DNA of 64,000 nt. It comes from Golubevia sp. BC0850 (lineage: Eukaryota > Basidiomycota > Exobasidiomycetes > Golubeviales > Golubeviaceae). The notes beneath the pieces are model-generated. The model saw only the letters and a list, made by a program, of their open reading frames with translations. It was not told the origin of the DNA and made no database searches. The position numbers and the translations under genes were made by a program. How positions within the stretch are numbered: position 1 is the stretch's first letter; each line of letters opens with the position of its first letter. Where the stretch lies: positions 62,001 through 126,000 of the forward strand of contig JAAVVG010000031.1 of the NCBI GenBank assembly GCA_012976225.1, read 5' to 3'. Below, piece by piece: positions 22,061-33,266 of this stretch.

Positions 22061-23311
22061 ATGCAAGCTCCAATCTCAGCCGTCCCTGCTCCAGACTCTC
22101 TTAATCACGAGTACAAGCTATCTCAAGAACAAATCGACTCTTACCACAAGCAAGGTTTCCTGATCCTCAAAGATCTCTTCGATGAGACAACCACAAACGC
22201 AATCACTTCTTGGTCAAACGACGTTCAGAGTTGGCCTGAAGTCAAAGGTTGTAATTGGATGCCTTACAGAGAACGTAAGGCTGATGGAAAATCAGGACTT
22301 TGCAGGATAGAGAACTTCGCCGACTCCGTGAGTAAAACTTGACTGCGAGCTTCGTTCCAGTCCCGTCTTCTCGACACTTATCTATTTCTTCCTTCTTCTT
22401 TCGCCATTAACAGCACGATGGATTCTCAAAAATGTTCCGCGGAAAACGTCTACTCAGTGTTCTCAACCAGATTGGAAATCAGTCTATGATTCTCTACAAG
22501 GAAAAGATCAATTTCAAGTCGTCCATGGCTGGAGGATTCGATGCGCATTGTGATGCGCCCGCTTATGCGTCGGGTGGTGCAGAAAAACATCTCACTATCA
22601 ACATCGCTGTCGATCAAGCTACCATGGAGAATGGTTGTCTAGAGGTGGTTCCTGGAAGTCATGTCATGAATCTCCCACTCGGAGAAGACAACGCGAGTGT
22701 CTCTTCTCTTTGATTCCGAGGATCTTATTCTCTATTGTCTTACTGATTCCTTTCTTTCCCCCCTCCTCTCATCTCTCGCAGTGTATCTCAAAGGAGTGGG
22801 AATCCTCTCACGAATGGGTTCCAGTTCCTTTACAACCAGGTGATACTCTCATTTTCGGCTCTTTCCTCGCTCATCGTAGTGGTCCAAAGTGAGTCTCGTA
22901 ATTTCTTCACCTACTCTTTCTGTCCAGTTTGTATTCTGACTTACTTCACCCCTCGATCCTTCTCTCAGTCTCTCGCCCAAAAACCGAGCAGCTATCTACG
23001 TCACCTTCAACGCCGAGAGTGATGGAGATCTTCACAGCTCATACTATGCAGACAGAAGACTAAAGTGGCCTCCAACGTTCGAGAGAATTGAAGGACAAGA
23101 TTACTCCGAGGTGAGTTTGCAGTTGACCTTCTTCTGAAGTTCTGCTACGTTCTCAAAAACTGACGTTCATTTCTTTGGTATCGTTCTTCCCCTTAAGGGT
23201 GCTCTTCAATACGGATTCGGTTCTCCAATGGCAGGTGCTACGGTTCATAGTCGTCTCCAAAAGGAACTCTTCCAAAACCTCAACGCCGCCACTCAGACCA
23301 CCAAGGTCTAG
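22061..23311 (+). CDS. PhyH-family Fe(II)/2-oxoglutarate dioxygenase
   Basis: I read five exons: 22061-22327, 22414-22692, 22782-22888, 22969-23110 and 23198-23311, giving 302 residues. The protein has the phytanoyl-CoA dioxygenase fold: GFLILKDLFDE near the N-terminus, the iron-binding HxD in FDAHCDAPAY, ENGCLEVVPGSHVMNLPLG, then LQPGDTLIFGSFLAHRSGP supplying the distal His, and an Arg for 2-oxoglutarate in PKNRAAIYVTF. These enzymes hydroxylate small or lipid substrates; the substrate here is unknown. Intron 2 appears to use a GC donor (AAC|GCGAGT), the only phase that joins NLPLGEDN to CISKEWESS. The last 54 coding bases and the 3' flank recur inverted at about 58.7-60.7 kb. Confidence 0.85.
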
Positions 23312-25050
23312 TTGGACATTTTCAGCTCGGTTTCTCTTCACTGGTTCCCTAGCTCTTGTTTTTGTCACGTGAATTTGCTTTATCTTTTCGAATGTGATGT
23401 CTCTTGTTTCTTGATTCTTTTCTTTCGACCTCGAAAGGTTCGCAGTGTGAGTCGCTATCCTTGTCGGCACGGTGCTCACCAGATTCAGTCTCCTTTGTTT
23501 CGCAGTTTTTACTGGTTGAGATGTAAGCAGCTGTCTGATTTGCCAAAGTTGATCTTGTCCATTCTTCAACTCCTGCCTCTTCGATGTAAAGCTGCCAAAT
23601 ACACGTGTGCCTTCTGTGACCATTCAGAATAAGGGCAGTTTCATAAGCTTTTCAACATCCTACAAAAGTTCCAGACCTTACAGCGAAGGCCTCCTTCGCA
23701 GAATGTCAATCGAGGGCCAACTGGGTCACGTCGTTGGAATGGTCAGGCTTCACACAGAGAAAGAGGGGATGAGCACAAGCAAGAGCATGCATTCAAAAGA
23801 AAAAGAAGGTAAAAAAGACAAAAACAAAAAAGAAAGAAAAAGAAAAAGAAAAAGAAGGGTAATCAAAAACCAACACGAACACCGTTCTCAGAGGGTCGAC
23901 TCTGAGCGGATCGAAAAGGAAAGAAAGGGGGTGTGGATGTTTGCTGCACTTCGCCATCAGGATGTTAGTCCAGGTGGATGGATCGAGGAGCAGTTTTATA
24001 AGTTGTTGCGAATGTGTAGAGAATTATCGAAAGCGGAGTCGTCTCGTCGAGACGGCGTCAGAAGCAGGGGCAAGAGAGAAGTACGCCGTTAGGTATTTGC
24101 GGAAAAGGAGAACCGACCAAATCTTTCGCACACTTCGATAGACTCGGTGAGGCAAATCGACCCAAGGTCATTTCGTGCCAGTTGAATCTGCATACCCGAA
24201 AGTGCTTGGAAGTGTGAAGAACTTTTGACCTTTCTGAACTCTTCAGCAGAGGAAAGGGAAAGGTGCGTCGACGAAATCAGGTCCAGCCTACCAAAAAGTG
24301 TTTCAGAACTAAAGCGGCTTGACTCGGTGGAGTCGTCTTCAAAGTGCGAACTCTGAGTCTTTTACTCTTGGAAAGAGAGAAGCAAAGATTGCCGAATCAA
24401 ATCCAATCCTCATTCCTATAGACTCAGGTTTGAGACGTAGACGGCAATAGAGCTGTAAACCGGGGTTAGAGCTATGTGCGTGAAGCACTGAGAATGGTGG
24501 GGGCTTCTGAGTGGTTGGTCTTGGTCTCTAAAGGGAGCAGAAAAAGGAAAGAGGACAGAGTGGAATGGGATGAGGATGAAGGGAGGAAAGAAGTTTGTTC
24601 GAAAAGACCCTCTCCCTATAAGGGCTCTTTTCGATGGGCTGGAAACGACGTTGATTTCTTGAGGATGAGGCCAGGCCAGCTGATTCCATTCAAGGACGCG
24701 TCGGTCTAGCCTGGCTCAACAACCACCCAAAAATGTCTCGGCTTGAAAGCGGCTTAGTTCCATGAATTTGCACTCACACTCATCTTTCGAACTTCCACGG
24801 CCCGCCGGAACTAGAGCCAGATCTGCTGTGCAATGAGCCCTTCGTCGCCACTGAGTTTTGCCACACTCACATCTACACTAAAAGAACTTCGTGAACTTGT
24901 CTTCGCTACTCCCCGCTCCACCTCAGCCTTTGATCTCATCAGACAAGGAGTCCAGCCGAGAGTTACCCGAAATACTTCCGACAGCAGGAGGATTGGAATT
25001 GGCAAGCGAGAGAATTATCCTTCCAACCAAGACAAAGTCCCATCATCTTT
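23258..25050. repeat. Dispersed repeat, left copy
   Basis: This sequence begins in the last exon of the PhyH gene and runs downstream. It is similar (I estimate 80-90%, with indels) to the reverse complement of about 58690-60680. Both copies carry an open stretch reading MSIEGQ..VVGMV.LHTEKEGM, but substitutions there do not look constrained. A hairpin (24600-24633) and a recurring TATAGACTC motif are present. The left copy lacks a roughly 272-bp unit found in the right copy. I see no terminal inverted repeats, transposase or reverse transcriptase, so this is more likely a segmental duplication than a complete mobile element. Confidence 0.75.
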
Positions 25051-26753
25051 GGACTGGATTGATCTCCCCTTTCTCATTATCACTTAACTAAACGCCTAGT
25101 CTTTTGATCCACCTTTGATACTTATAGAAAAGGGGGCTGGAGATGAAGAGTTGATCAAGTGGCGGTTGAGTTGCTTGGACAGAGAGTTCATCTTCCATTC
25201 CACCATTTTGGAGAGAAGATGAATGAGATTCTGATTGACTTGAAGATAGAATCTGATGATGATGAGCAATCAGTGTTTTAAGAGGGGCTGGTTGGGTCGG
25301 ATTTCGATAGGATCTAAAGACTTTGGCTCATAAAAGTAAAAGGGGTTTCCTGAAGCCTTTTGGAGCTCTGCCTTCTGAAAAGGGGATAGTGTCAGCTGTT
25401 TGGCTAATTTTGAATCAGACGTTGAAAGCACGAAACGAGGGGAATTAGGATGATCTTTGAGATTCCTCTGAAGGGGATAGGGTTGCATCTTGAGAATCGT
25501 AACCTGGAATTTGCCTCTGTTGGATTCTTTGAGTCTCTTTCTTATTAGAAATTCTTTCCGGTCGGCTCCACTTCGTGAGAAGAGAGAAGTGGGATAGTCC
25601 CATCTTATTTCCTGGTTCTCTTTCTTTCCTTGAGCAGTCCAGGTTATTGGAAAATTGAACGAGTCCAATTCAGCCTGAATGAGATCTATACTAGAGTGCC
25701 TAAGGGGCTTACAAGTCTGTCCAAGGGTAGCACAGCTCTTTGGCTCTCGAATCATCCATTCCCTCCATAAATAAGAGTCAAAATTTGGTTTGGTTGATTT
25801 TTCAATCACTTTTAATTTTGCAGTCGACGGATGTTAGAATCATTTTGACCCTCGATGATGCAGCTTTCAAGTCGACGCTCAGGCCATGCACGTTGCTTGA
25901 CGGGAAGGCAGAACCTCGACTTTGAAAAAATTCGAGGTTCTTCTCTTTCTTTCCCCCACCAAACCATCTCCTCAATAGAAATGAGTCTTCAGTACAATCG
26001 TGAGTACAAAATCAAAAGAAAGCTGTATCAAGTTAGGCATCAGTCAAGACACTCTAGTCCAGCAAAACGCTCAGCTACGCGCGGAGTTGGAAGCAGCTTT
26101 CTTGGAGATAGACACTCAAAATCATCTTCATAAGTGAAAAGTGACGTCAAACAAGTGCTTTCCTTCTAAGATCCAAAGCAGTCTTTCTGCCTTCGATTTC
26201 TAACCCCCTAGCGTCACAGATCAACAAAGCTTCTAGAAAAAAATCAAAAAATATTCCCACCTAGCTTCCTCTCTTCCTTCTTTGAAAAATCATGAGCGCT
26301 CAGATCCCTAGTTTCTCATTTCTACTTTGACTGACTTGGTTGGTGATCTTCAATTTTGACACCTTCTCTCCTCTCTTCAATTTCCAATGCTCTACTTTCT
26401 ACCTTTTTAGTAGCGAGAATTCTTTCTCATATCACAAATTTTTCGAGAGCGAGTCTCAAGAGAGAACTTTTTTCCTTCTGCAGTTCTAAAGAAACAGGCT
26501 TCTTTGGCGGCTAGAGGATGCTGGACAGGAAGAAATCTTTGAAAATGGAGAAATCTTTGAAAAGAGTTACGACGTAAGAGTTGAACTCAAGTTTGGTGCC
26601 AAACAGAGTGGAGCAAATAGGTGTGCAGAAAGAGAAGAACAAGGCAAAGGGTGGAAACAGACACAAAAGTCTAGGGGTAACACAGCTTGAACTTTGAGTT
26701 CACGATGATGGATCCTCCAACAGCCAATTGTGATAGATGAAAATTCAGGCGAG
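25051..26753. other. Intergenic with one unassigned ORF
   Basis: This is mostly AT-rich noncoding sequence. It contains one 179-codon minus-strand ORF (listed separately). Several pyrimidine tracts at 26200-26480 have no recognisable gene around them. Confidence 0.4.
25270..25809 (-). CDS. Hypothetical protein, 179 residues
   Basis: This is a single open frame without introns, starting MIEKSTKPNFDSYLWREW and ending NQPLLKH. It has no signal peptide, transmembrane segment or known motif. Its composition (mixed, with ordinary hydrophobic spacing) is better than expected for a chance ORF, but nothing else supports it. A domain fragment of a longer lost gene is equally possible. Confidence 0.3.
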   Translation of the reverse strand: MIEKSTKPNFDSYLWREWMIREPKSCATLGQTCKPLRHSSIDLIQAELDSFNFPITWTAQGKKENQEIRWDYPTSLFSRSGADRKEFLIRKRLKESNRGKFQVTILKMQPYPLQRNLKDHPNSPRFVLSTSDSKLAKQLTLSPFQKAELQKASGNPFYFYEPKSLDPIEIRPNQPLLKH

Positions 26754-27501
26754 CTAGAAGTAAAGGTCATACACATCTTGGTCCTCTGTGGCTGCTCCGG
26801 AATGGAGATAAACTTTGCCACTCTTACTGCTATCGATGGTCCAGAAGAATTCATCCTTATGGGAAGCAGCATTAGGTTTAACGGGAGTTCCATCGTTCTT
26901 GTGTCCCACAAAATCTAAATTTGGAACTGGACTATCTTGAAAAGCGAAGAAATTCCTGAGTTGGGACTCGTTGTCTGAAAAAGAGCACTCAGAGTCAACG
27001 ACCAAAGACGTTGGACCAATTTGCTTTGAGCGAAGTGTCAAGCAATGCTTTGGGGTTGAGTGAGATTGAGTGGCGGGAGTCACATGTCCGAAGTAAGCTG
27101 TAGTTCAAAGAAGAAGATGAAGATTATGAGAGTCAGAGGTCAGAGGTTAGAGATCTTTAGCCGTAAAATTCGATCTCTTCCACGACTTCTCACTCACTAT
27201 TGTACTTGGACCTAATTGTTTGATACCCTATGTAGTTGGAGTCACACCTATAGAAATCAAATCTTGATGAAGAATCGATCTTCGATCCATCTTCGTTCAG
27301 AGTAGTCAAGAAAGTTGAGGAGTGACTTCCATCGAGATCTTTGACTTTCGATTCCGAAAGCTTAGCATAGAGAACTAGATCTGAGGAACGAGAATGGAAA
27401 GAAATTGGACGGGTTATGAAGTAATCGCACTCTACCTTTGGGGAGATGAGGTTCGAAAGAAAGAGAGAGGATAAGATTGGAAGTTGGAAGGGAAGTTGCA
27501 T
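26754..27501 (-). CDS. Small secreted protein, unknown function
   Basis: I read two exons on the minus strand: 27501-27198 and 27097-26754, giving 215 residues. The N-terminus MQLPFQLPILSSLFLSNLIS is a typical signal peptide, cleaved near SPKVECD. The mature part has four cysteines (VEC, YRC, KHC, SEC), which could form two disulfides, and beta-strand-like repeats ending DVYDLYF. The intron has a GTGAGT donor and a CTACAG acceptor in matching phase. A TATAAG-like sequence lies about 115 bp upstream. I do not recognise the family; the size and cysteine content fit a small secreted fungal protein. Confidence 0.6.
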
Positions 27502-27977
27502 TTTGACGACTCGCTGGATTGAAAGTTTCTGGGAGAAGATCAAAAGAAGATCACTGGAATCAGGACTTTGTGAGTAGTAGAAGAAGAGAAACAACGAAAA
27601 TGTAAGTGAGACCTCCTTATATAAGTGTTTTTTGCCACTCATTCGAAACCAAAAGGCCCGAGAACCAAATCCCAGACCCCTTCTTCCCCTATTCAACAAC
27701 CTCCTCCGATCTCCTGTCCATAACTCTATCTGTTCTGTTCTACTATCTCAGAGCTGGAGGAACAGATCCCTTTTCTAAGTAAGGGGCATCCCTTCGTGAA
27801 ACCACTTTTCAGCTTCAGCGGTCGACGAAGCTGGAAATACTGGAATACTGGCCTTTGAAACCTTTCAATTTGAAATGCAAACTCAGGATTGCAGAACGAA
27901 AAGAAAAGAGCGGACCTGTGTTGTTTTGACTTTGTGCATCATTATTTTCTCCCAAAATCATCTCCTCTCATGATCTC

Positions 27978-30959
27978 ATGATGGCCGTCTCAGCGACGTA
28001 TGGATTCTCATCCTTAACCAAGTACAACAGTTCAGCTCAATACTCTCTATCTTCAAACGATCAGAGCAAAGCTTCAACCTCGCAACCAATCATCTCTTCG
28101 ATCAATCCCACGAGCTTATCTCAAAGATTTAGAAAGGCCATCATCCAAGATGATCTACTCTCGGCAAGGAGGATTTATGAGAAGTTTATGGATTCAAAGG
28201 TGATGTCAAACCGAGATGAACAGGGCTACTATGAGCAAGAAGATGAGGAGGAAGATGAAGAGGCAGAGGGATACCAAGATGATGATGGTCAAGGTCCAGA
28301 GTTCCATCTAACACTTCAATCTCAATCACCTCCAAGAAGACCTTCTCAGATCTCGAATTCATCTACCATTCATGGAGAGAGGGGAGAAGGAGCTGGAAGT
28401 TATGGAGCAGGAGGACCTCATCTCAATCCAATCACCAATCACTCCTCAACTTTTAGATCTAAGCAAGTCTCTAAGCCTCAATTTCTACTTCCCAGACCCA
28501 TCTTTCAATCATCTCCAAATATTTCCAGCCAGACTCTAACAGCAAAGCAGCGGCAGACTCTATCTCAGCAGAAGTCTTTGGCTGATTCTAAGCACTTTGA
28601 CATCAGAAACGTCTCTAGATTAAATCCAACTTTCTCTGGTAATGTGAATTCACATCATAACAGTCTCTCCAATCTTTCCAGCTTCTCCCTCAATCATCAT
28701 AATCCTACGTCTCCTTCTAAGAGGAAAGAGACCTGTCAATCAAGAGAAGAGAGAACTCCGTCTTTGATTCTGGCTATTGAGAAGAAGGCTAGTATTGAAT
28801 TGATCGAATGGCTACTCGATCAAGGGCACGAGAGAATGGGTGAACCTAGTAGAGTGAGTTACTTTTCTTGTACTCACGCAAAGAACGAGAGCTGAAGTTT
28901 AGACGTTCGTCCTCCTCTGCCTCTTTCACCTCGTCAAGGATCTAGAAGATAATACCATCATAGCGGTAGCAGCTAATCATGGTAGAACTGATGTCATAGA
29001 ATTATACTGCCAGAATCCGAACCTAGACGTTCCTTCGTTGTTGGACTACAGCGACGGGAAGGGTAGAACTGCTTTACATCTAGGGGCTCTGAAAGGCTAT
29101 GCCGAAGTCGTTAGAGTGAGTAGAAGTGCGAAATCATATGACACAAGGGATTTGCTCCTCAAGCAACGTCGGGATCTTCCTATCCTCTCTCTTCTCTGCT
29201 CACCCACTTCCTCTCTTCAGCTTCTCGTCGATCTAGGAGCGGACATAGATCTTCCAGATAGAGAGGGAAACACAGCTCTTCATTAGTGAGCTTAAATATC
29301 TACTCAGCTTCTCAGTCTTTTGTCAAGCCTGTCTTGTTGATTCATTCCCCTTCCCTTTCCTTCCTCGCTCTCTCAGCGCCTCCTCTTGGGGTCATCTCAC
29401 AGTGGTTCAGACGTTGATTGAAAGATCTTGTTCTTTTGCTTCTAAGAATAATTCAGGGTTCACTGCTTCGGACTTCGCTTTCACTCATGGAGTTCAAGCT
29501 GCAGTCGAGGCCTTCGGAAGAGAACAATTCGATGTGATGAATAACATCAGAAAGAACAATAGGAGAAAGATTAGAGAAGAAGAAAAGGAGAAAGAATTCA
29601 GAGAACGGGAGAAAGAAAGGAGAGAAGGAGAGTTAATTGGTTACCAAGTTGGTTATGACGAGACAAGCAACAGCGGAGAGAATCAAAGTGGGAGTAGTAA
29701 TGCTGGACTAGGTCTCGGAATGACTCCCTCAGGTGTGAACCCCAGCGGAATCGGAACGCCAATCAGAAACAATCCTCTCAATCCTGAATCAGCAAGTTCT
29801 ACTTTCTCTCCCTATCAAAGGAGAAGTCAGGAAGAGGAATCGAGCGACGGCTTCGGAGATAGGGAAGGACGAGCAATGGTGAGTTCTTCCTCTTCTTTCG
29901 CTCGTAGCGGGAAAGGATGATGAGTCTGATCTGATTCTGCTTGGAATGGGAACTCATCTTGCCTCACTTTATCTCTTCACCTACCAGATCCCGCAGGGGT
30001 TCAGATCAAACTCCCAATCTACGTCTCGATCTCCAATCGCTATGAGGCACCATCCTTCCCTTCCTCAACTGTCAAGAGTCTTCAATTCCAGTTCGAATCC
30101 ATCTCAGTCATCTCAAGCTCGGACTTCCAACTCAAATTGCTTGACTTCTCTTCCCAAACCTTCCTCCTCCGACTCTTTATTCGATTCCTCTCTACCTGCC
30201 GGTTCTTCGAATCTGCCGACAAGTTTACCCCCACCGCTGCAAGGGAACTCCAATTCAAATACAAGTATGATGACTGGAAGCAATTCTTCAAGTACGATTG
30301 CTTCTGGGACGTCGGATAATCTAAGCCTAAGTTCTATCGCTAGCAAGATGAGATTGAAAGACAAAGCTGCTATGGGTGAATACTTAAGTAAAAATAACAA
30401 CAAAGATTCCAATCAAGGAGTCAGTAACAGCAGTACTCCCATCAAGAACAACAATGTCCAACGCTCTCCCATTGGAATCGGTAATTTCATCACTTCGAAT
30501 TCACCTTCCTTCACATCCTCCAATCACAATCTAAGTCCTCTCAATATTAAAAGATCCTATCAATCTCAATCTTCAAATTCCAACGAACCTGCAACGTCTT
30601 TATCTCTGAATCAAAAGAAGTCTTTTGATTCAAGCGCCTCCAGCAGAGTTCCAGACCATCTCAAGAACAACTTCGAAATCTCGCAAAGAAGGGAGCAAAT
30701 CGCTTCTGCCTCTAACGCTCCTAATCATGCCAGGTCTCGATCGGAAGGAGCTGTCACAGGTTCATCTTCACCATCTTCTGTGGCCAACGCAAATCGATCG
30801 ATGCCTTTGCCACCTGAAAGTCCAAGCAAACCAAGTAAAGTAGGGGGCAACACTTCAAAGCCGAACGTTTCGATATTGATGAGCAAGATAGATGGAAGGG
30901 AAAACAAAGAAGAGGATCGAGAAGCTGAAACGGCCCCACCCTTACCTCCCAAAAGTTGA
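27978..30959 (+). CDS. Ankyrin-repeat protein, possibly Avo2-like
   Basis: I read five exons: 27978-28853, 28939-29115, 29221-29285, 29377-29878 and 29988-30959, giving 863 residues. An N-terminal helix (SQRFRKAIIQDDLLSARRIY) opens an ankyrin region interrupted by a long acidic and Ser-rich insert. Repeats then follow: TPSLILAIEKKASIELIEWL, NTIIAVAANHGRTDVIELY, GRTALHLGALKGYAEVVRLL, GNTALHYASSWGHLTVVQTL and GFTASDFAFTHGVQAAVEAF. A charged coiled coil (REEEKEKEFREREKERREGE) and a long Ser/Asn/Pro-rich tail follow, ending in a proline-rich SH3-type ligand (TAPPLPPKS). The layout resembles the TORC2 subunit Avo2 and related fungal ankyrin proteins. That assignment is tentative; the ankyrin call is firm. 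Confidence 0.8.
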
Positions 30960-32232
30960 GAGTATCATCCACATCGTTGACGTGTCGATTCCTCTATTAG
31001 CATCTTGTATTTGTACTCATTATTATCATTCTAGCCTCAACCAGATTTTCAAGTACCTGAAAAAAACCTGGAATTTCAATGAAAAGCAATGTCTCAACCT
31101 CGCCTTCAAAGTTTCGAGACGTGCAGCAGAAGAAGCTTAGGCCTTCATGAGCAGTAGCATCCCTTTGGGGCAGTGAGGGCTCATAAAGGTTCTGACGATT
31201 GTGACGTCTAGATGTATGTACAAACGGAAGCATTGCCTATTTACAGTCTTTTCAAATCTTCAATCAGCAATTGCAGGCTAGGATTAGGGTTCTCTTGGAT
31301 GTCTGCCAACCTCGTCTTGTCCGGCTTTTTTTGGCCTTGAGGTTGGAACCTCGTCATCCTCGTCAACCTTGCTTCAATCTGAAGAGGACCATTTCATAGG
31401 ACGATAGCTGAGGAGAATCTTACTCGCTATCAACCTCATCAAGCCGTTTTGAAGCAACTTTGCGACGACTAGGGATGGATTTTAGAGGTTTTCGGGGTCG
31501 AAGGAAGAGATAGAATGGTGACGTTGATTTGTGATTAACAAGAGAGAAAAACAGTGTAAAAGGAACGGTGCGAGAATTTCGAAGTCTGAGTTGGTAAAGT
31601 AAAAGAAGCATCTCGGAATTGGAATTAGTTTGAAGCAATGATTCAGTTGATAAAGGTTCGATGGATAAGCTTTTGAAGATCAGATAAAGTGAAGAAGTCA
31701 AAGTTAAAAGAAGACTGAACGAGGAGGAAGGTTGTAAGGTCTTGGATTTGAGGATCTTGAGCTCCTGATTACACGAGATTGGAAGATTGAAAAGAATATA
31801 GAAAAGTAAGTTCTTGTAGCTTGAAAGAGCACTTTCATAGACTCAGGTTTGACACTTCAGTCGTCTTCCGGAACCTAGTTCCCTACTTTCTTCTCAAAGT
31901 AGAATCGACCCTTGAAACTGTCCTTCGGTATCTTGCAGAATAAAATTGAGTTTCTTGAGATCTCTTGAATCTTGAAGCTGAATTTACCTTCCTAGTCTAT
32001 TGGCTCCTAGACTTGCATATCCTCAAAATTCTTGCGTCTTGATTTTGAATTTCTCACTCTCCTTGAATTGGAAGTCTCCCCTTCTCTAATTTGATTTCTT
32101 TCCCCGCTCCTCATCCTCTAAGTTAGCAGACTCATCAACTAATTTCTCCTACTAGACCTCCATCTCCCCATCGCTTCTCTCCTCGCCCCTCTTTCTCCCT
32201 CTCTCCCTCTCTAACCTCTCTCACCTCCTCTC
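30960..32232. other. Intergenic between convergent genes
   Basis: This gap lies between the ankyrin gene (+) and the FAM210-like gene (-), whose 3' ends face each other. It is AT-rich with no credible ORF. A 16-base string at about 31837 (ATAGACTCAGGTTTGA) also occurs in the dispersed repeat near 24415. CT-rich sequence from 32160 leads into the 12-bp minisatellite. Confidence 0.5.
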
Positions 32233-32316
32233 TAACCTCCTCTCTAACCTCCTCTCTAACCTCCTCTCTAACCTCCTCTCTAACCTCCTCTCTAACCTCC
32301 TCTCTAACCTCCTCTC
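32228..32316. repeat. 12-bp minisatellite spanning a stop codon
   Basis: Seven tandem units of CTCTCTAACCTC (TAAC recurs every 12 bp from 32233 to 32305) end at the 3' edge of the FAM210-like gene. The first unit in gene direction supplies the last codons (RRGG) and the TAG stop at 32304-32306. Looser CT-rich partial units continue outward. Confidence 0.9.
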
Positions 32317-33266
32317 CTCAAAACCGCTCTTTCCTTAGCCTTCTCAGCAGCTTTCTTAACCACGTAATTAGGTTTACTCCAACCGATTTTAACCATAAAC
32401 TTAACGAAGCTAGGTAAAACGGCAGCAGTTAACATGACTCTAAAAGGAAGTAACAAAGTTTTATGAATGGTATAAGCCAAGACGATTTCAGTCCAAAGAG
32501 TAGTTGAAATCCAAGTTGACCCATTCCCATTGCCATTTGGATTAAGATTCGGAGGAGTAGATTTATTACTCAATCCATTATCTGAATTAGAAGTCTTTGA
32601 ATCAGAATGCAGAATAGAACCTTTCCTTAATTCTATAGCTTCTTTAGCTGCTTTTTGATTGTTCTCTTCTAATGATAAAATAGATGAAGAAGAAGGTTGA
32701 TCTGAAAGTTGTTCTTCCAATCCAACTTTTTTCCTAATCCAATTTTCCCATTCCTTAATATGTTCTGCTCCCAAGAAATGAATAGCCATGAAAGTGATTG
32801 AAAAATCTAAGAAAGAAGCGATCAGATAGACTCCTAAAGCCCACCAACCATATCTTCTTGATAAGAATCTCATCCTTTCTCTAAGTGTAGCTTTTGGAGG
32901 TGGTTCATCTGAATCTGGTTCTGGCTCTGGTCCTGAATTTTGATTCTCAGTCGAACTTTCACTTGAAATTGCAGTTGGATTTGAAGAAGTTGCTTTACTC
33001 CGCGAAAGTCCTGTTGAAGCTGTAGATTCAAATCTTGAGAAATTGAATGGAGAAACTCGAGAAAGGTTTCTGGGGATTAGAATTGGAGTGGAGACTGGAC
33101 TGAAAGAGGTTGAAGGAAGTTGTCGGAGATGGATTGAAGAATTTGAAGTGGTGCTACGAATCGATCGAAGTTGAAATTGAAGGTTTGAAGTTGAGGATAA
33201 TCGAGTTGGTTTGAATTGAGATGAGAGAGGTGAGAGTTGGGAACCTCGTAAGGAGAAGGAGCTCAT
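32304..33266 (-). CDS. FAM210/DUF1279 mitochondrial membrane protein
   Basis: This is a single-exon gene of 320 residues. The N-terminal 80 residues are Ser/Arg-rich with few acidic residues, as in a mitochondrial presequence. The DUF1279 domain begins near residue 128: RMRFLSRRYGWWALGVYLIA, SFLDFSITFMAIHFLG, and after a Ser/Asn-rich insert TEIVLAYTIHKTLLLPFRVM followed by SFVKFMVKIGW. FAM210 family members, including yeast Nat2, sit in the mitochondrial inner membrane; the precise role in fungi is not settled. The gene is divergent from ERG11 (581 bp between starts). Its stop codon lies in a 12-bp minisatellite. The first 110 codons are duplicated at 40364-40693. Confidence 0.82.
   Translation of the reverse strand: MSSFSLRGSQLSPLSSQFKPTRLSSTSNLQFQLRSIRSTTSNSSIHLRQLPSTSFSPVSTPILIPRNLSRVSPFNFSRFESTASTGLSRSKATSSNPTAISSESSTENQNSGPEPEPDSDEPPPKATLRERMRFLSRRYGWWALGVYLIASFLDFSITFMAIHFLGAEHIKEWENWIRKKVGLEEQLSDQPSSSSILSLEENNQKAAKEAIELRKGSILHSDSKTSNSDNGLSNKSTPPNLNPNGNGNGSTWISTTLWTEIVLAYTIHKTLLLPFRVMLTAAVLPSFVKFMVKIGWSKPNYVVKKAAEKAKERAVLRRGG

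Noticed and set aside
23607-24092. 161-codon ORF in the dispersed repeat as a transposon protein
   Set aside because: No domain; the frame is not kept along the two copies and changes look unconstrained.
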